A stretch of 64,000 bases of DNA from Undaria pinnatifida (taxonomy: Eukaryota > Sar > Phaeophyceae > Laminariales > Alariaceae), in contig JABAKD010000002.1 of NCBI GenBank assembly GCA_012845835.1, positions 6,678,103 to 6,742,102 on the forward strand, given 5' to 3'. The position numbers and the translations under genes were made by a program. Below the pieces are notes generated by a model. The model saw only the letters and a list, made by a program, of their open reading frames with translations, did no database searches and was not told the origin of the DNA. Position 1 is the stretch's first letter; each line of letters starts with the position of its first letter. Of this stretch, positions 12,188 through 21,900 are shown piece by piece.

Positions 12188-13150
12188 GGATGCTCAAGTA
12201 CGACGAGTAATCCAGTATTAAGAGAAGAACTAGGAATGTACCCACTTGAAACAAATACAGACGCGAGAAAGTTAAAACGGCAACTTAAAGTAAACGGAGT
12301 ATTTGCTAGAAAAGAGGTTGCCAGCCATCCATAGCTGGTAGGGCTGTATAGGAGAAAATAACAAAATGCCGAGCTGGAGTAAGATGGGATAGCGTAGTCG
12401 AGAACAGATGGAAGGGGTTAGGGAGAGGCCCAAGAAGAGGTACTGTCGTCTACAGAGAAGTTTGGCGGGTACAAGACAGAAAAGTAAAAAGGGTAGATTA
12501 GAAGAAAGGGAAAGGCTAGCGCTAAGAAATAACGAGAAAGAGGAGAATCACTTGGAGATATACAGGGGGGTTGCGGGAAGATATTGGAATGAAAACGTAT
12601 CTGCACGGCCTGATGGACAACGCGAAAAAAAAGCTGAAATTGCGATTTTGTGTATGTAGATAGGGTACCTGGACCTACCAGAAAAGACGAAAGAGATATA
12701 CCAGGAGTCAGAAGGAGGAGGGCGTGGCTACAAATACATACCATAATATATGTGCCCGTGTGGCACAACAATACAGATTAGAATCCACATATTAATAGTA
12801 GGAGAATGTGAAGTATACAAGGAGGAACGGGATGCGTTAGAGGAGGAAATGATGAACTTGGACGTATGTTACATGGAAGAGTTTGGTCAGACTAGAGTGT
12901 AGCGAGGAAACGATCGCTATCCTAGGAGAGAGAGATGGTGGCCCCAGACGGCAACACAGGACGGGGATAGATAGGAAAAACAAGCAAACCGTTTCGGCGT
13001 AGTATACCTGGTATGGAAGAAGCGTGATGAGCGCCCAAATGTCGGAGGTGTCTCGATTGGGAGTAGAAACAACGGTGCTCCATCTCGAAAGGGATGCGTG
13101 GTCAGTGGTCAAATGACTAAGGCAAGAGCAACAAATGTGAGTACGTCCCC
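12188..13150 (+). mobile_element. Non-LTR retrotransposon (LINE) 3' fragment, copy A
   Basis: Aligns by eye along its length with copy B (34990-35845). It encodes, with frameshifts and stops, the C-terminal end of a LINE ORF2-like protein: a segment around DLPEKTKEIYQ, then CPCGTTI followed by VGECE (a C-x-C...C cysteine motif), then ERDALEEE, and finally RKGCVVSGQMTKA. The reverse transcriptase core is missing, so the copy is 5'-truncated. Frame breaks include a stop just before the cysteine motif and an early stop after GQTRV. It is inactive. Assignment to a LINE rests on the 5' truncation and the cysteine motif. Confidence 0.6.
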
Positions 13151-13194
13151 CCCACCCCCCTCGGTTTAAAACCCCGTCCCCTTCCCCCCCCACC

Positions 13195-13410
13195 GGTTAT
13201 ACTCGTACGAGTCTCACAGGATATACATACATGATAAACTGATGCATTCCACAGCCGTCATGTTCGTCCCCCTCAAAAACGTTTTTTTTTATAGTTTCCG
13301 TGCACAGATTGATTATCATCACACCCTGTTGACCCTGGTACAAGCTAGTTCTAAGGGGAGTTGCCGACCTATATAATCCTGAACGAGGACGCACACCCAG
13401 AACTGTTGAT
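13195..13410 (-). repeat. Long-TIR element fragment (inverted)
   Basis: Reverse-strand copy of the inner TIR region: TGATGCATTCCACAGCCGTC, then CCCTGTTGACCCTG, GAGTTGCCGACCTATATAAT and GGACGCACACC. The outer terminus and the G-rich centre are absent. Confidence 0.75.
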
Positions 13411-13413
13411 TGC

Positions 13414-13610
13414 AGTGCAGTATGCTTGCATATTATACGGCTATGATGACGGTTGAGTATAGCAGGGATTTCCAATGATAGGTCCGCTAAATAGAAGGAA
13501 TATTCTCACCATCCCGATATCCCGCAACCATGTAGCCAACCTATCATCGGAAACCCCCACTATACTTGACCGTCATCATAGCCGTATCGATCGACGATAC
13601 GTCTGGACCC
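13414..13610. repeat. Short inverted repeat (hairpin)
   Basis: The segment at 13425-13480 (CGGCTATGATGACGGTTGAG) is mirrored at 13540-13600 (CCGTCATCATAGCCGTATCG). Another copy lies at 14310-14440. Together they suggest a small fold-back repeat. Confidence 0.7.
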
Positions 13611-14309
13611 GAGGGCGACTAACTTTTTCGTGAGCTGATTGGAATGTTGATGTTTCTTGACTTTTGATAGCGGATGGGGATTCTGCATGATATATTAGCT
13701 GGATTTTGGTACTTTTAGGAATACATGGTATTTTGGGAGGCAAGCAACTGTTCCTTGACTTTTGAAATAGTACTGTTTCACGATTTCGTTGTCTAGTATG
13801 GCATTATTTTGCTCTGGATTTGAGCATTTATTTGGAACCTGAATGATTTTTGGGTATATACCGAGCCGGGAGGCGTTTTTGTCTAAATCGAAACTGTGTT
13901 TTGAGACTGCATCCGATCACACTTTCTTGTTGGCAGCCCTATTATATGGAGCTGATAACCATTTTACATAGGAACGCTGAGTGCTGATTACAGGGGGCCG
14001 ATGTTTAAGTTTTCGAATTTTGGAGTTTGGAACTCAGATTTCAGATTTCGGTCTATGGATGTCGGCTTTCTTTCAGTTTTTTGCTTTTGGACCTAATAAT
14101 TTCTGCATATATCTTAGGTTCGCGAAGATTGATATTGGATACTGTCCCTGAATTGTGTCTCTAGATTTATGGAGTGCTTTCCAAGGACCATGGTGCTACA
14201 ACCTTTCTTTCTTGTCACAGTACTGTATAATACTGAGAGGATATTGGTTGAAGGTATTTTACCCTGATGATATGATATTATAGCATCATGCCGTACAATT
14301 TACGAAGCA

Positions 14310-14440
14310 GGGAGGCTGTTGATTGTATGCTTGCATATGATACGGCTATGATGACGGTTGAGTATGGTATGGGGTTTCCAATGATAGGTTGGCTACATGG
14401 TAGCGGGATATCGGGATGGTGGAAATATTCCGTCCATTTA
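14310..14440 (+). repeat. Second copy of the 13.5-kb hairpin arm
   Basis: Shares ATACGGCTATGATGACGGTT, TTTCCAATGATAGGTTGGCT and GGGATATCGGGATGGT with the 13.4-13.6 kb hairpin. It is a single arm here. Confidence 0.7.
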
Positions 14441-14556
14441 GCCGCCTTTTCTCCCTGGCAAGCGCACTCCACGCTGTGACTTGGCAAGGAACAACATAAT
14501 ATATTGGTAGGTCTTTAGCTTTTCTTCATACCGGTGACTGCACTGCCCCCTAGTAT

Positions 14557-14835
14557 CTTTGGGGGCGGGGACTTTCAACATATTTAGGTCGCATAAAATA
14601 TGTATAGAAGCTTACTGTACACGCATGATGCCAGGCCTAGGCGATGGTGGGGGTAGCGCGGGAGGGGGTAATTTTAGCTTGGAGACCAGATATGTTATAT
14701 ATGAAATGGAGCTATACTGCACGGAGGACTCGAAAGAAAGGTAAAAAGAGGTAACATCACCTGTCGGGTAAGTTTATTATTCTGGCGGAATTTTATTTTT
14801 TTAGATGGGGCGGCGGGGGATGGGGGGGGTGGGCT
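14557..14835 (+). repeat. Degenerate poly-G element subunit
   Basis: Retains TTTAGGTCGCATA, GGCCTAGGCGATGGTGGGGG, GAGGTAACATCACCTG, TTTATTATTCTGGC and AGATGGGGCGG in the same order as the subunits at 8.9 and 61.8 kb. It has diverged and lost the long poly-G runs. Confidence 0.6.
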
Positions 14836-16030
14836 TGTTGTGTGATGATAGAAGTACCAGCAGGAATGTACTACTACTACTGTCTTGGTAGAGTATCTAG
14901 TGTTGTAGATTATCTACTACTACTGTAGATCACGGCCTTGATGTAGACCACGACATAGCTGTCCGATTGGTGGATAAACAATGCACTCACTCGTAAAATG
15001 CTCCCCCTTCATACAGAGTGGTAAGAGTGCGCTTTTTCTTGTCTGTCCAATAGTGGTAAAGCCCAAAGAGCGAAAATTGAAGATCAGAAGAAGTACGAAC
15101 TATTTGATTCGGGAATTGAAGCAGTTGCTGTCTATACAGTGCCCCGACCGGCCAGCGGCAGCCGACTCCTGTCTCTTTCTGTTTTCACGAAACAGTGGTG
15201 TTGTGAATGAACTTTATGATACGCGCATATTTATGTACAAGGGAGGGGGGGCGTTTGGGGAGGCCGGGGGGGGGAGTGACCGCGGCTTGTCCGAAAGACC
15301 GTTGAGTGCAAATGCTTCAGCGAGCCGAGGTGGAATGAGGGGAACCTTAACTAACTGCAATAACTGCTGTAAGAACGAGGTTATCCCTGCCAAGCACGTA
15401 AGATCTATGATATGTTGCACACCTATTATTGTATACTGTTCTAACAACCACAATAGCCTCACCGTATTGTTCCAGGTACATGCCAGACAGTACTGACTGG
15501 TATTTTTGCAGGAAATGATAGCAGCAGCCGTTGGCATCGACACAAAACACAAATCGTAGATACTTCTGTTGAAGATAGCCCAGACGCTTTGATGGCATGG
15601 TTGTCACAAAACGACGACGGCTCAACCACCAAGTAGCGGCACGTCTTGCTGCGTTGGAGAAACTTTAAAAAGAGTGTCGTTAACCCGAGAAAAGAAAAGG
15701 CCAAGCTTGAAACTTGACTGAACAGTTTGCGCGCGGGGAGTTAGTTTCGCGGAGACCTGTGGAAAATGCGCCTAAATTGTAGACTACAGGTCGTTAACCG
15801 CGCTCGCGGTTTTGGGAACAACTTGCAATTAGTACGGGATCAGTTTTACAGTAGAAAAAGGGCTTCTACCAACGCCTACATACAGCATCAATTGCACCAC
15901 ACCATAGACTATATCTGCAGCAAGCAGCGTATGCCTGCCATGTACAATATACATATTCATATTTTTGTAATACTACATCATAGTGTTGTTGGGTAAAACG
16001 ATACCTGGTTTTTCGGCTGGCACTTTTTAT
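14836..16030. other. Region without a supported gene
   Basis: A 171-aa open frame (14981-15496, plus) contains a basic patch (KPKERKLKIRRS) and a later cysteine cluster (NCNNCC). It shows no domain, no splice signals and an unremarkable start. I leave it as unassigned open frame rather than a gene. Confidence 0.4.
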
Positions 16031-16037
16031 TCAGCAA

Positions 16038-16122
16038 ATGAAAACCTCCGACCTCGCTTCGCTTGTAACTCATACCGCCACCGTTGCCGCCGCGTGCACT
16101 TCTCGCCGGGGCACAAAACGCC
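16038..16122 (+). CDS. Candidate first coding exon
   Basis: An ATG at 16038 in the context AGCAAATGA opens 28 codons (MKTSDLASLVTHTATVAAA...TKR) of GC-rich, coding-like sequence that ends at a consensus donor, GTAAGT, at 16123 (phase 1). The alanine-rich, hydroxylated N-terminus would suit an organelle-targeting or signal sequence. No continuing exon could be identified downstream, so this stays a candidate only. Confidence 0.22.
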
Positions 16123-16690
16123 GTAAGTAAAAGCAAACCCACCCCTAGGCTATGGACGCGGGTTGCTGTGTAATTAATAGATCAAAACGCGCCCGCCCGA
16201 AGTACCGCCGGCGACGCTGCGCCATCCACCACACACGAGAAGAAAACAAGCAACCCTGCACGCATCGGACAGATCACGATCTACTGTAGATCATGTAGAT
16301 CCTATATTGTACGTAGATCCTCTACCTGTCAAAATAAATTGTCCAGGATCCGGGTGCAGTACTGGTCTCACGCAGGAAACAGGTGCTAGATCATGCCGAT
16401 CATGCGGCTCCCACCCGTCAACGTGATGTATATTTATAGGCCACGCAGACCAAATAGACCAGGGATCTATCTGCCTTGAATGAGATAGATCTCAACAGGG
16501 ATCTGACATGTCCAACGCGTGCAAGCATGTCCCCCCCCAAGGTCAAACAGGGTGATCGATGCTGACACACCAACCATCGCTATTACCGTACTATCGTCAT
16601 CATCATCCTAGCCAAAAAAACGTCGACCGGAGCTCGTCTGTGCCTCCAACCACCGCCATTTCGGACGTGTCTACTACTATTAATAGCGCC

Positions 16691-16699
16691 ACTATATAA
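16691..16699 (+). promoter_or_regulatory. Possible TATA box
   Basis: CTATATAAAG lies about 100 bp upstream of the ATG at 16796 and on the same strand. The spacing suits a core promoter for the lysine-rich ORF that follows, but nothing else confirms it. Confidence 0.3.
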
Positions 16700-16795
16700 A
16701 GCGTCACGTAACTCAAGGAGCAGAGGCAGGTATGTCAAATGATACGGCGTGTATCCATACAGCAGTAGCTAGACGCATACGGGGTACCAGGTCGT

Positions 16796-17224
16796 ATGCG
16801 CTTGCGTGTTGCGTGGTATATATTCACGTTTACACAAGAGATAACACACACAGAAAAAAAAAAAAAAACTCTCGTACACACGGACTATTTGTATAGCTTT
16901 TGTTTCTCTGTTGACAAGTGTGACAACAAGGTGGGTCTGAAGCACAAAATAAAAAATCCTCCCTATACCCGAGAAAAAATCGACAAGGCCATTACACTTT
17001 TGTTTTATCTGTCGCCAAATGACGTTAAGGCCGGTTTGAAGCAACGAAAAAAACAAGAAGAAAAGCCTCCCCACACTCCAAAGCAAATCGACCTTGAAAA
17101 AAAATTGACATCGGAGCAGCCAGGGGATAGCCCGAGAGAGAAAACTCGTGGTGGCCGAGGCAAGAAACGGCAAAGAAACGAACGTGCACGCGGAAGGCAG
17201 CACCTAAGACAGAAAAAAATATAG
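16796..17224 (+). CDS. Lysine/arginine-rich ORF, unknown
   Basis: 142-aa open frame preceded by a TATA-like box. The C-terminal 90 residues are strongly basic and hydrophilic, with two similar segments (NPPYTREKIDKAI and KPPHTPKQIDLEKKL, spaced about 43 residues) and an Arg/Gly/Lys tail (TRGGRGKKRQRNERARGR). Such a tail could bind nucleic acid or direct nuclear import. The first 35 residues look less coding-like, so the real start may be an internal exon boundary. The opposite strand is also open (a shadow rich in Phe and Leu from poly-A). I do not recognise a family. Confidence 0.3.
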   Translation: MRLRVAWYIFTFTQEITHTEKKKKTLVHTDYLYSFCFSVDKCDNKVGLKHKIKNPPYTREKIDKAITLLFYLSPNDVKAGLKQRKKQEEKPPHTPKQIDLEKKLTSEQPGDSPREKTRGGRGKKRQRNERARGRQHLRQKKI

Positions 17225-17774
17225 TTCGCAACTTGAGACACGAAAAAAAAGAAAGTAGTTCGTACCTAACGTACCAAAGTAAAAATATGTAGCTCAAACT
17301 TAAGACACGAAAACAAAACGGAATTCGCGCCACGTAGGGGCAAGCGCGGTGGTACTTTGGGTTGGGAAAGGTTCCATGTATTACGTATCGCTGAGTCATT
17401 GGCAGCACGGGTGAAGGTTGGCGGGGGGGAGGGGGGGATCGAGTAGACTCGAGTTAAACGGCGCCAACACCCGCAGAATAGAGACGACGACGCCAGCAGC
17501 AGCAGCACCAGCGAAGCAACGCTATGCAGCGTCCGAACCTTGACAACGTTCGAAAAGGAAAGGGAAACAAAAAGATATTACAAACAAAACGCCACCATAC
17601 ACAAGGCGGGGGCGCCGGCCGGGGCAACACCTACCTAACGCCAAAAAATTACACACAAATACCACACAAAAACGTTATTCCATGTACACTCCAAAACGCT
17701 GAAACGTCAAAACGTCGGAAACGACGGTCAACACGACATGATAAACCGACTCCGCAGAAACCCAACGCTACATC
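17225..17774. other. A-rich non-coding region
   Basis: A-rich with repeated ACGAAAA strings. A second basic open frame (17524-17778) is low complexity with no domain. A poly-G run lies at 17418-17438. Confidence 0.4.
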
Positions 17775-18235
17775 ATAAGACCAATCAGAAACCATTGTCA
17801 TTGCCCACTCAGAAACCAACCCTACGAGATCAAACCACGAACAAACCATGTGTCGTTGACCAATCAGGGATCAACCTTACCAGGTACTGGTATGTCAATG
17901 CCCAATCAGGGACGTCAATCCTATGCCATTGACTAATCAGAACCAACTTTAGGTCAGTGTTCGACCAAATAACGAACCAACCCTGTGGCCTTGACCAATG
18001 AATAAGTTGCAGGCACGATACCACTCTATCTCTGCCTGTGGCTGGAAATATTATCTCCCCCGCTAAAAACATCCTCTGTCGTAACGCCAAACAATCAGGA
18101 AACCTTTTTTTCCGACATCGCGTCTTCTTCAAGCTGAGGAACTCACTCCCGTAATATGCCATTGGCCAATCAGGAACCAACCTTACGGCATTGACCAATC
18201 AGGGAACTGCAGGCACAAAGGCCCTTTCTGTCTGG
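17775..18235 (+). promoter_or_regulatory. Cluster of CCAAT-box-like repeats
   Basis: A degenerate minisatellite with the unit GACCAATCAG embedded in ...GCCATTGACCAATCAGGAAC. Copies or close variants lie near 17780, 17858, 17904, 17930, 17990, 18166 and 18192. The conserved core matches the NF-Y binding consensus RRCCAATCAG. Whether it drives transcription or is only a repeat is unknown. It sits between the basic ORF (16796) and the 3' end of the minus-strand gene at 18934, with no obvious gene start next to it. Confidence 0.45.
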
Positions 18236-18364
18236 GTGCAAATATATCTCCCACAAAATACAGGCGCCCACTCAAACCCCCTCCTCCCCTATTTCCCTTT
18301 CAATTTTGTCTCCCTCGGGGAAAAAAAAAAGTAGGGATCCCTCTATAGTGGCGGCATATGCCAG

Positions 18365-18505
18365 TCCAAAATATCAGCACTATGGCGGCAGGTGGCACTA
18401 CTCCGCATACTACCAGTACTGGCTGTTCCCATCTGTGTCAGGCGATTTCACCGGCGCTAGCCGGCAACCTGCACTACTTAACCGGCACTATAAAGGGAGC
18501 CCTAC
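18365..18505 (+). repeat. Dispersed repeat paired with 49385-49555
   Basis: Both loci share an ordered set of strings: ACTATGGCGG, CACTACTCCGCAT, GCCGGCAAC, GGCACTACT.AACCGGCAC and CACTATA(A/G)AG. The GGCACTATAAAGGGA end has a TATA-like core. Confidence 0.6.
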
Positions 18506-18857
18506 TGCAAAGCGTCGATTGCCTCTCACGTGCAGCGCCAACAGCACCCGGGCTATTCATCACCTCCACCTCAATCAAAAGAAAAAAAAAGCAGAAGAGA
18601 AAAGCACGCCACACCACAACCTCAGAGCACCACGACACAGCGTGCCCACTAGACTAGGTCAGGAGAAAAAATGGTCGAGCATGCATGCACAGTAGTTCTA
18701 TCGCGTGGTTACGGTAGACAACAACCAACGGAGGGGGAGGGAGAGGTGGGGGAGCGTACTCATGTGATTCTTGCCCTAGTCAGTTGACCCTTGATTACGC
18801 ACCCCCTTTTGAGACGGGGCGCCGATCATGCTTCTAATGGACACCTCCAACATACGA

Positions 18858-18912
18858 AGGGGGGGGGGAGGGGGGAAGAGAAGAAGGGGGGGGGGGGGGG
18901 GGGGGGGGGGGC
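18858..18912 (-). repeat. Poly-C tract directly after the stop codon
   Basis: Reading the minus-strand gene, the TGA at 18936-18934 is followed within about 22 bases by a 26-base uninterrupted poly-C and further C/T-rich sequence. It would lie in the 3' UTR unless transcription ends before it. Confidence 0.6.
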
Positions 18913-18933
18913 AGTAAGAGGGAGGAACTAGCC

Positions 18934-21900
18934 TCATCCATCGGTAGCGGGCGCGATGGTGTCCTCGTATTTGTCCGCGGCATCGTCGATGAAGCTTGAG
19001 ACCGTCTGCCGATGCCACGCAGCAAACAACGCACACGGAAAAAAGCGGGAAAATGGGAGTGGCATATTAGGGGCAGGGGGAGGGGGGAGGGTTGGGGTCA
19101 AGGCAAGTATGTACTTACAGCACACACGTGTCAACAAAGCGGTAGCAGTCAACGGGGGCGGGCGGGGGGGATTAGGGAAAATACATGAAACGTCACAAGG
19201 AGTAAGGAATACCAATGTTCCCTCGGATTGGCGGGGGTAGGGTCAACACCTACAGAAGGACATGTGGCCATTACGGATAGGGAATACCACGTGCCGTCCC
19301 CGGTTCTCTCGGAACGCTTCGTACAGGCAGAAGTGCGCCTTTCGTGCTCCCCGGCCTGCAGCACAATTCTCACGTCCCAACAACCACCCTCGATGCAACA
19401 ACCACAGAAAACCAGTCTCATGCTTGCTTGGTGGGATTTGTACGGCACGGCCCCCGAGCACGCGTTTGATTTTTGGGGTCTGCATGCTTCGGTCCTTGCG
19501 CAACATCTCATGGCGGCAAAAATACTATAATATATAGATCGCATTACGGCAAGTACAGGATAGAGATGGCCTACATTGCATAACCGCAGATATACTAGAT
19601 GATTTAATGTAGATTATCTATTGTAGGTTGCACAACGGCGAAGACAGGACAGAGATAACATAGATCGCATACCGGCTAGTACATGATCCAGATGATCTGG
19701 ATCGTGCTCCATTTAAAAGGTTGAGGTTTGTCTCATCGGCGAACTACGGGTCTCACGTCATCGGCACACCTCGACAGAACCTCGTGAAGTAGTTCCACTT
19801 AGCGAAACAAGTAGACGTTTCAGATCGTATAAAGGCCAACATAGGATCTAGACTATCAACTACGAAATATCTATAGATCGTAAATTGTCGTGCGTCTCAC
19901 CTCATCGCAGTACGTGGACAGGCGCTTCGAGAAGCCGGTGATGTAGTTCCCCTTAGCGAAACAAGATGTGTTAGATCGCATAACCGCAACTATAGGGTCT
20001 AGACTACCTCGTATATTCTACAAGATCGATTATCTAGAACGCCATTTATCAAGTGCGTCTCACCTCATCGGCATACATAGACAGGCGCTTCGAGAAGCTG
20101 GTGAAGTAGTTACCCTTGGCGTCTGTGCCCGTCCACACGACGTACACAGTCAGCTGGCACAGCGCGCTAACTTTAGCGTCCGTCCCCTCCTATCGTCGAA
20201 TACGAACAAGCCAAGTCAAGGAAGAGCACGTAAAGAACGCAGCAGTCGCGCATCGCGTAACGTCGTGGGGGGGGGAGCGAGCGGAGGGGTAGAGTGAGGA
20301 TTGGGGTTCGCCATATGCATCCCCTACATAAAATGTAACTGTTGGCGTGTTGGGCCACCAATGCATGGTGATTCCGTGTTTTTTATTTTGATGTACGGAG
20401 CTATTACTTCCAGGACCGGATCTTCGGCAGTGCAACAAGGGATACAATAATAATAATAATATGTTTTAATACCAATATTTTTGCTCAATAATGAAAGGTA
20501 CAATATAATGCTTTGTAGCAATGATCGAGTAATATAATATATACGAAGTAGTTAGGGTTAGGGTTAGGGTTAGGGTTAGGGTTAGGGTTAGGGTTACCCT
20601 AACCCTAACCCTAACCACGTACAGTCAGCTGTGACAGCACGCTAACTTTAGAGTCCGTCCCCTTATATACAGAAAGAGAGAGTCCATCCCCTCACTTTTT
20701 AAAGTAAAACCAAGCGAAGCTATATATAGAGAGTCCGTCCCCTCACTTTTTGAAGTGAAACCAAGCGACGCTGAAGCAAGAATACATAAAGAGCACGGCC
20801 ATGACATATCACATACACTCGAAGGGGTGGAGACACGGGGGGGTGTCGCGAGGAGGGGGAGGGTGGAGGTTATAATGGTGGGAGAGAGGGCAACGTGAGG
20901 AGGGGGGGGGGGCAGTGAGGGGTGAGGGGCGCGGGGGCGTAGGGGCGAGGAGACAAAAGGGGGGGGTAACAAGCAGAACTCCCTTTTCTTGCTAAGCAGT
21001 GGCGGTCGTAAAACCGTCCTCAAGCGGAGCCGGGCGGGTGAACATTTCTCTCTACTACAAAGCTCTCGTCAAAATTGCCGAGAACGATTTCCAAACAGGT
21101 CTGCCCTCGCATCTAGGCCACAAACGTGAAAACAAAAATACTGCCGTTACCTCCACCACGTTTCTTTCACGCGCCCGAGTAGTCATACAAGTGAACGCGC
21201 ATTCATCGCCAGCCCCCACGAACGCATTCGCACACACGCAGGCACAAGCCAACAAAACGGAAAGACGCCTCCCCGCACCATACCTACCCCATTTCCCTCG
21301 CCGAACCCCCCTCCCGCGCGCGTAGCTCATTGGTGGGGGGGGGGGGGTCACTCTCCCTCTCCTTTTTACTCTCTTTCTATCTCTCTCCCCCCATATATCT
21401 CTGCATCTCCGTTCCCATCCCCTCCCCCCCCCCCCAAGTCTCTACGAAACCTCTCTCCATCTCACCTGGTTGCACTCGGAGTCTAGCCAAAAGCAGTCCT
21501 CGCCAGAGTCGGGTAGAAGCGTACCCCCGTTGTAGTCGTACGTGTTCTTCTCGCAATTGGCGGAGCCGCAGAAGTGGCACCCGTCGTCCCACGAGATACC
21601 GGTTACCTGGTCGCGGAAAGGACGGCAGGAAGTAGGCTTGTGTCAATTTTGCTCGTTTGTTTGTTTTTCTTCAGTGTTTTTTTGCGGGTGATGAGCATTC
21701 CAACATTAGACTATACATGGTATGATATTACAAGGTTCCCGTTCGGAGTTCGGTTGGCTTCATTTCCCTCCGGGGGGTACCGCAAGTGCAAAGGGAGGAA
21801 CATCGGCGAATCTATGAGCGATACCTGGTACCAGGTATGGCAACACATGGAGTCGCCGACCCTTACTTGACCATTTTGGAGCCCCCAAATCCCTCCCCAT

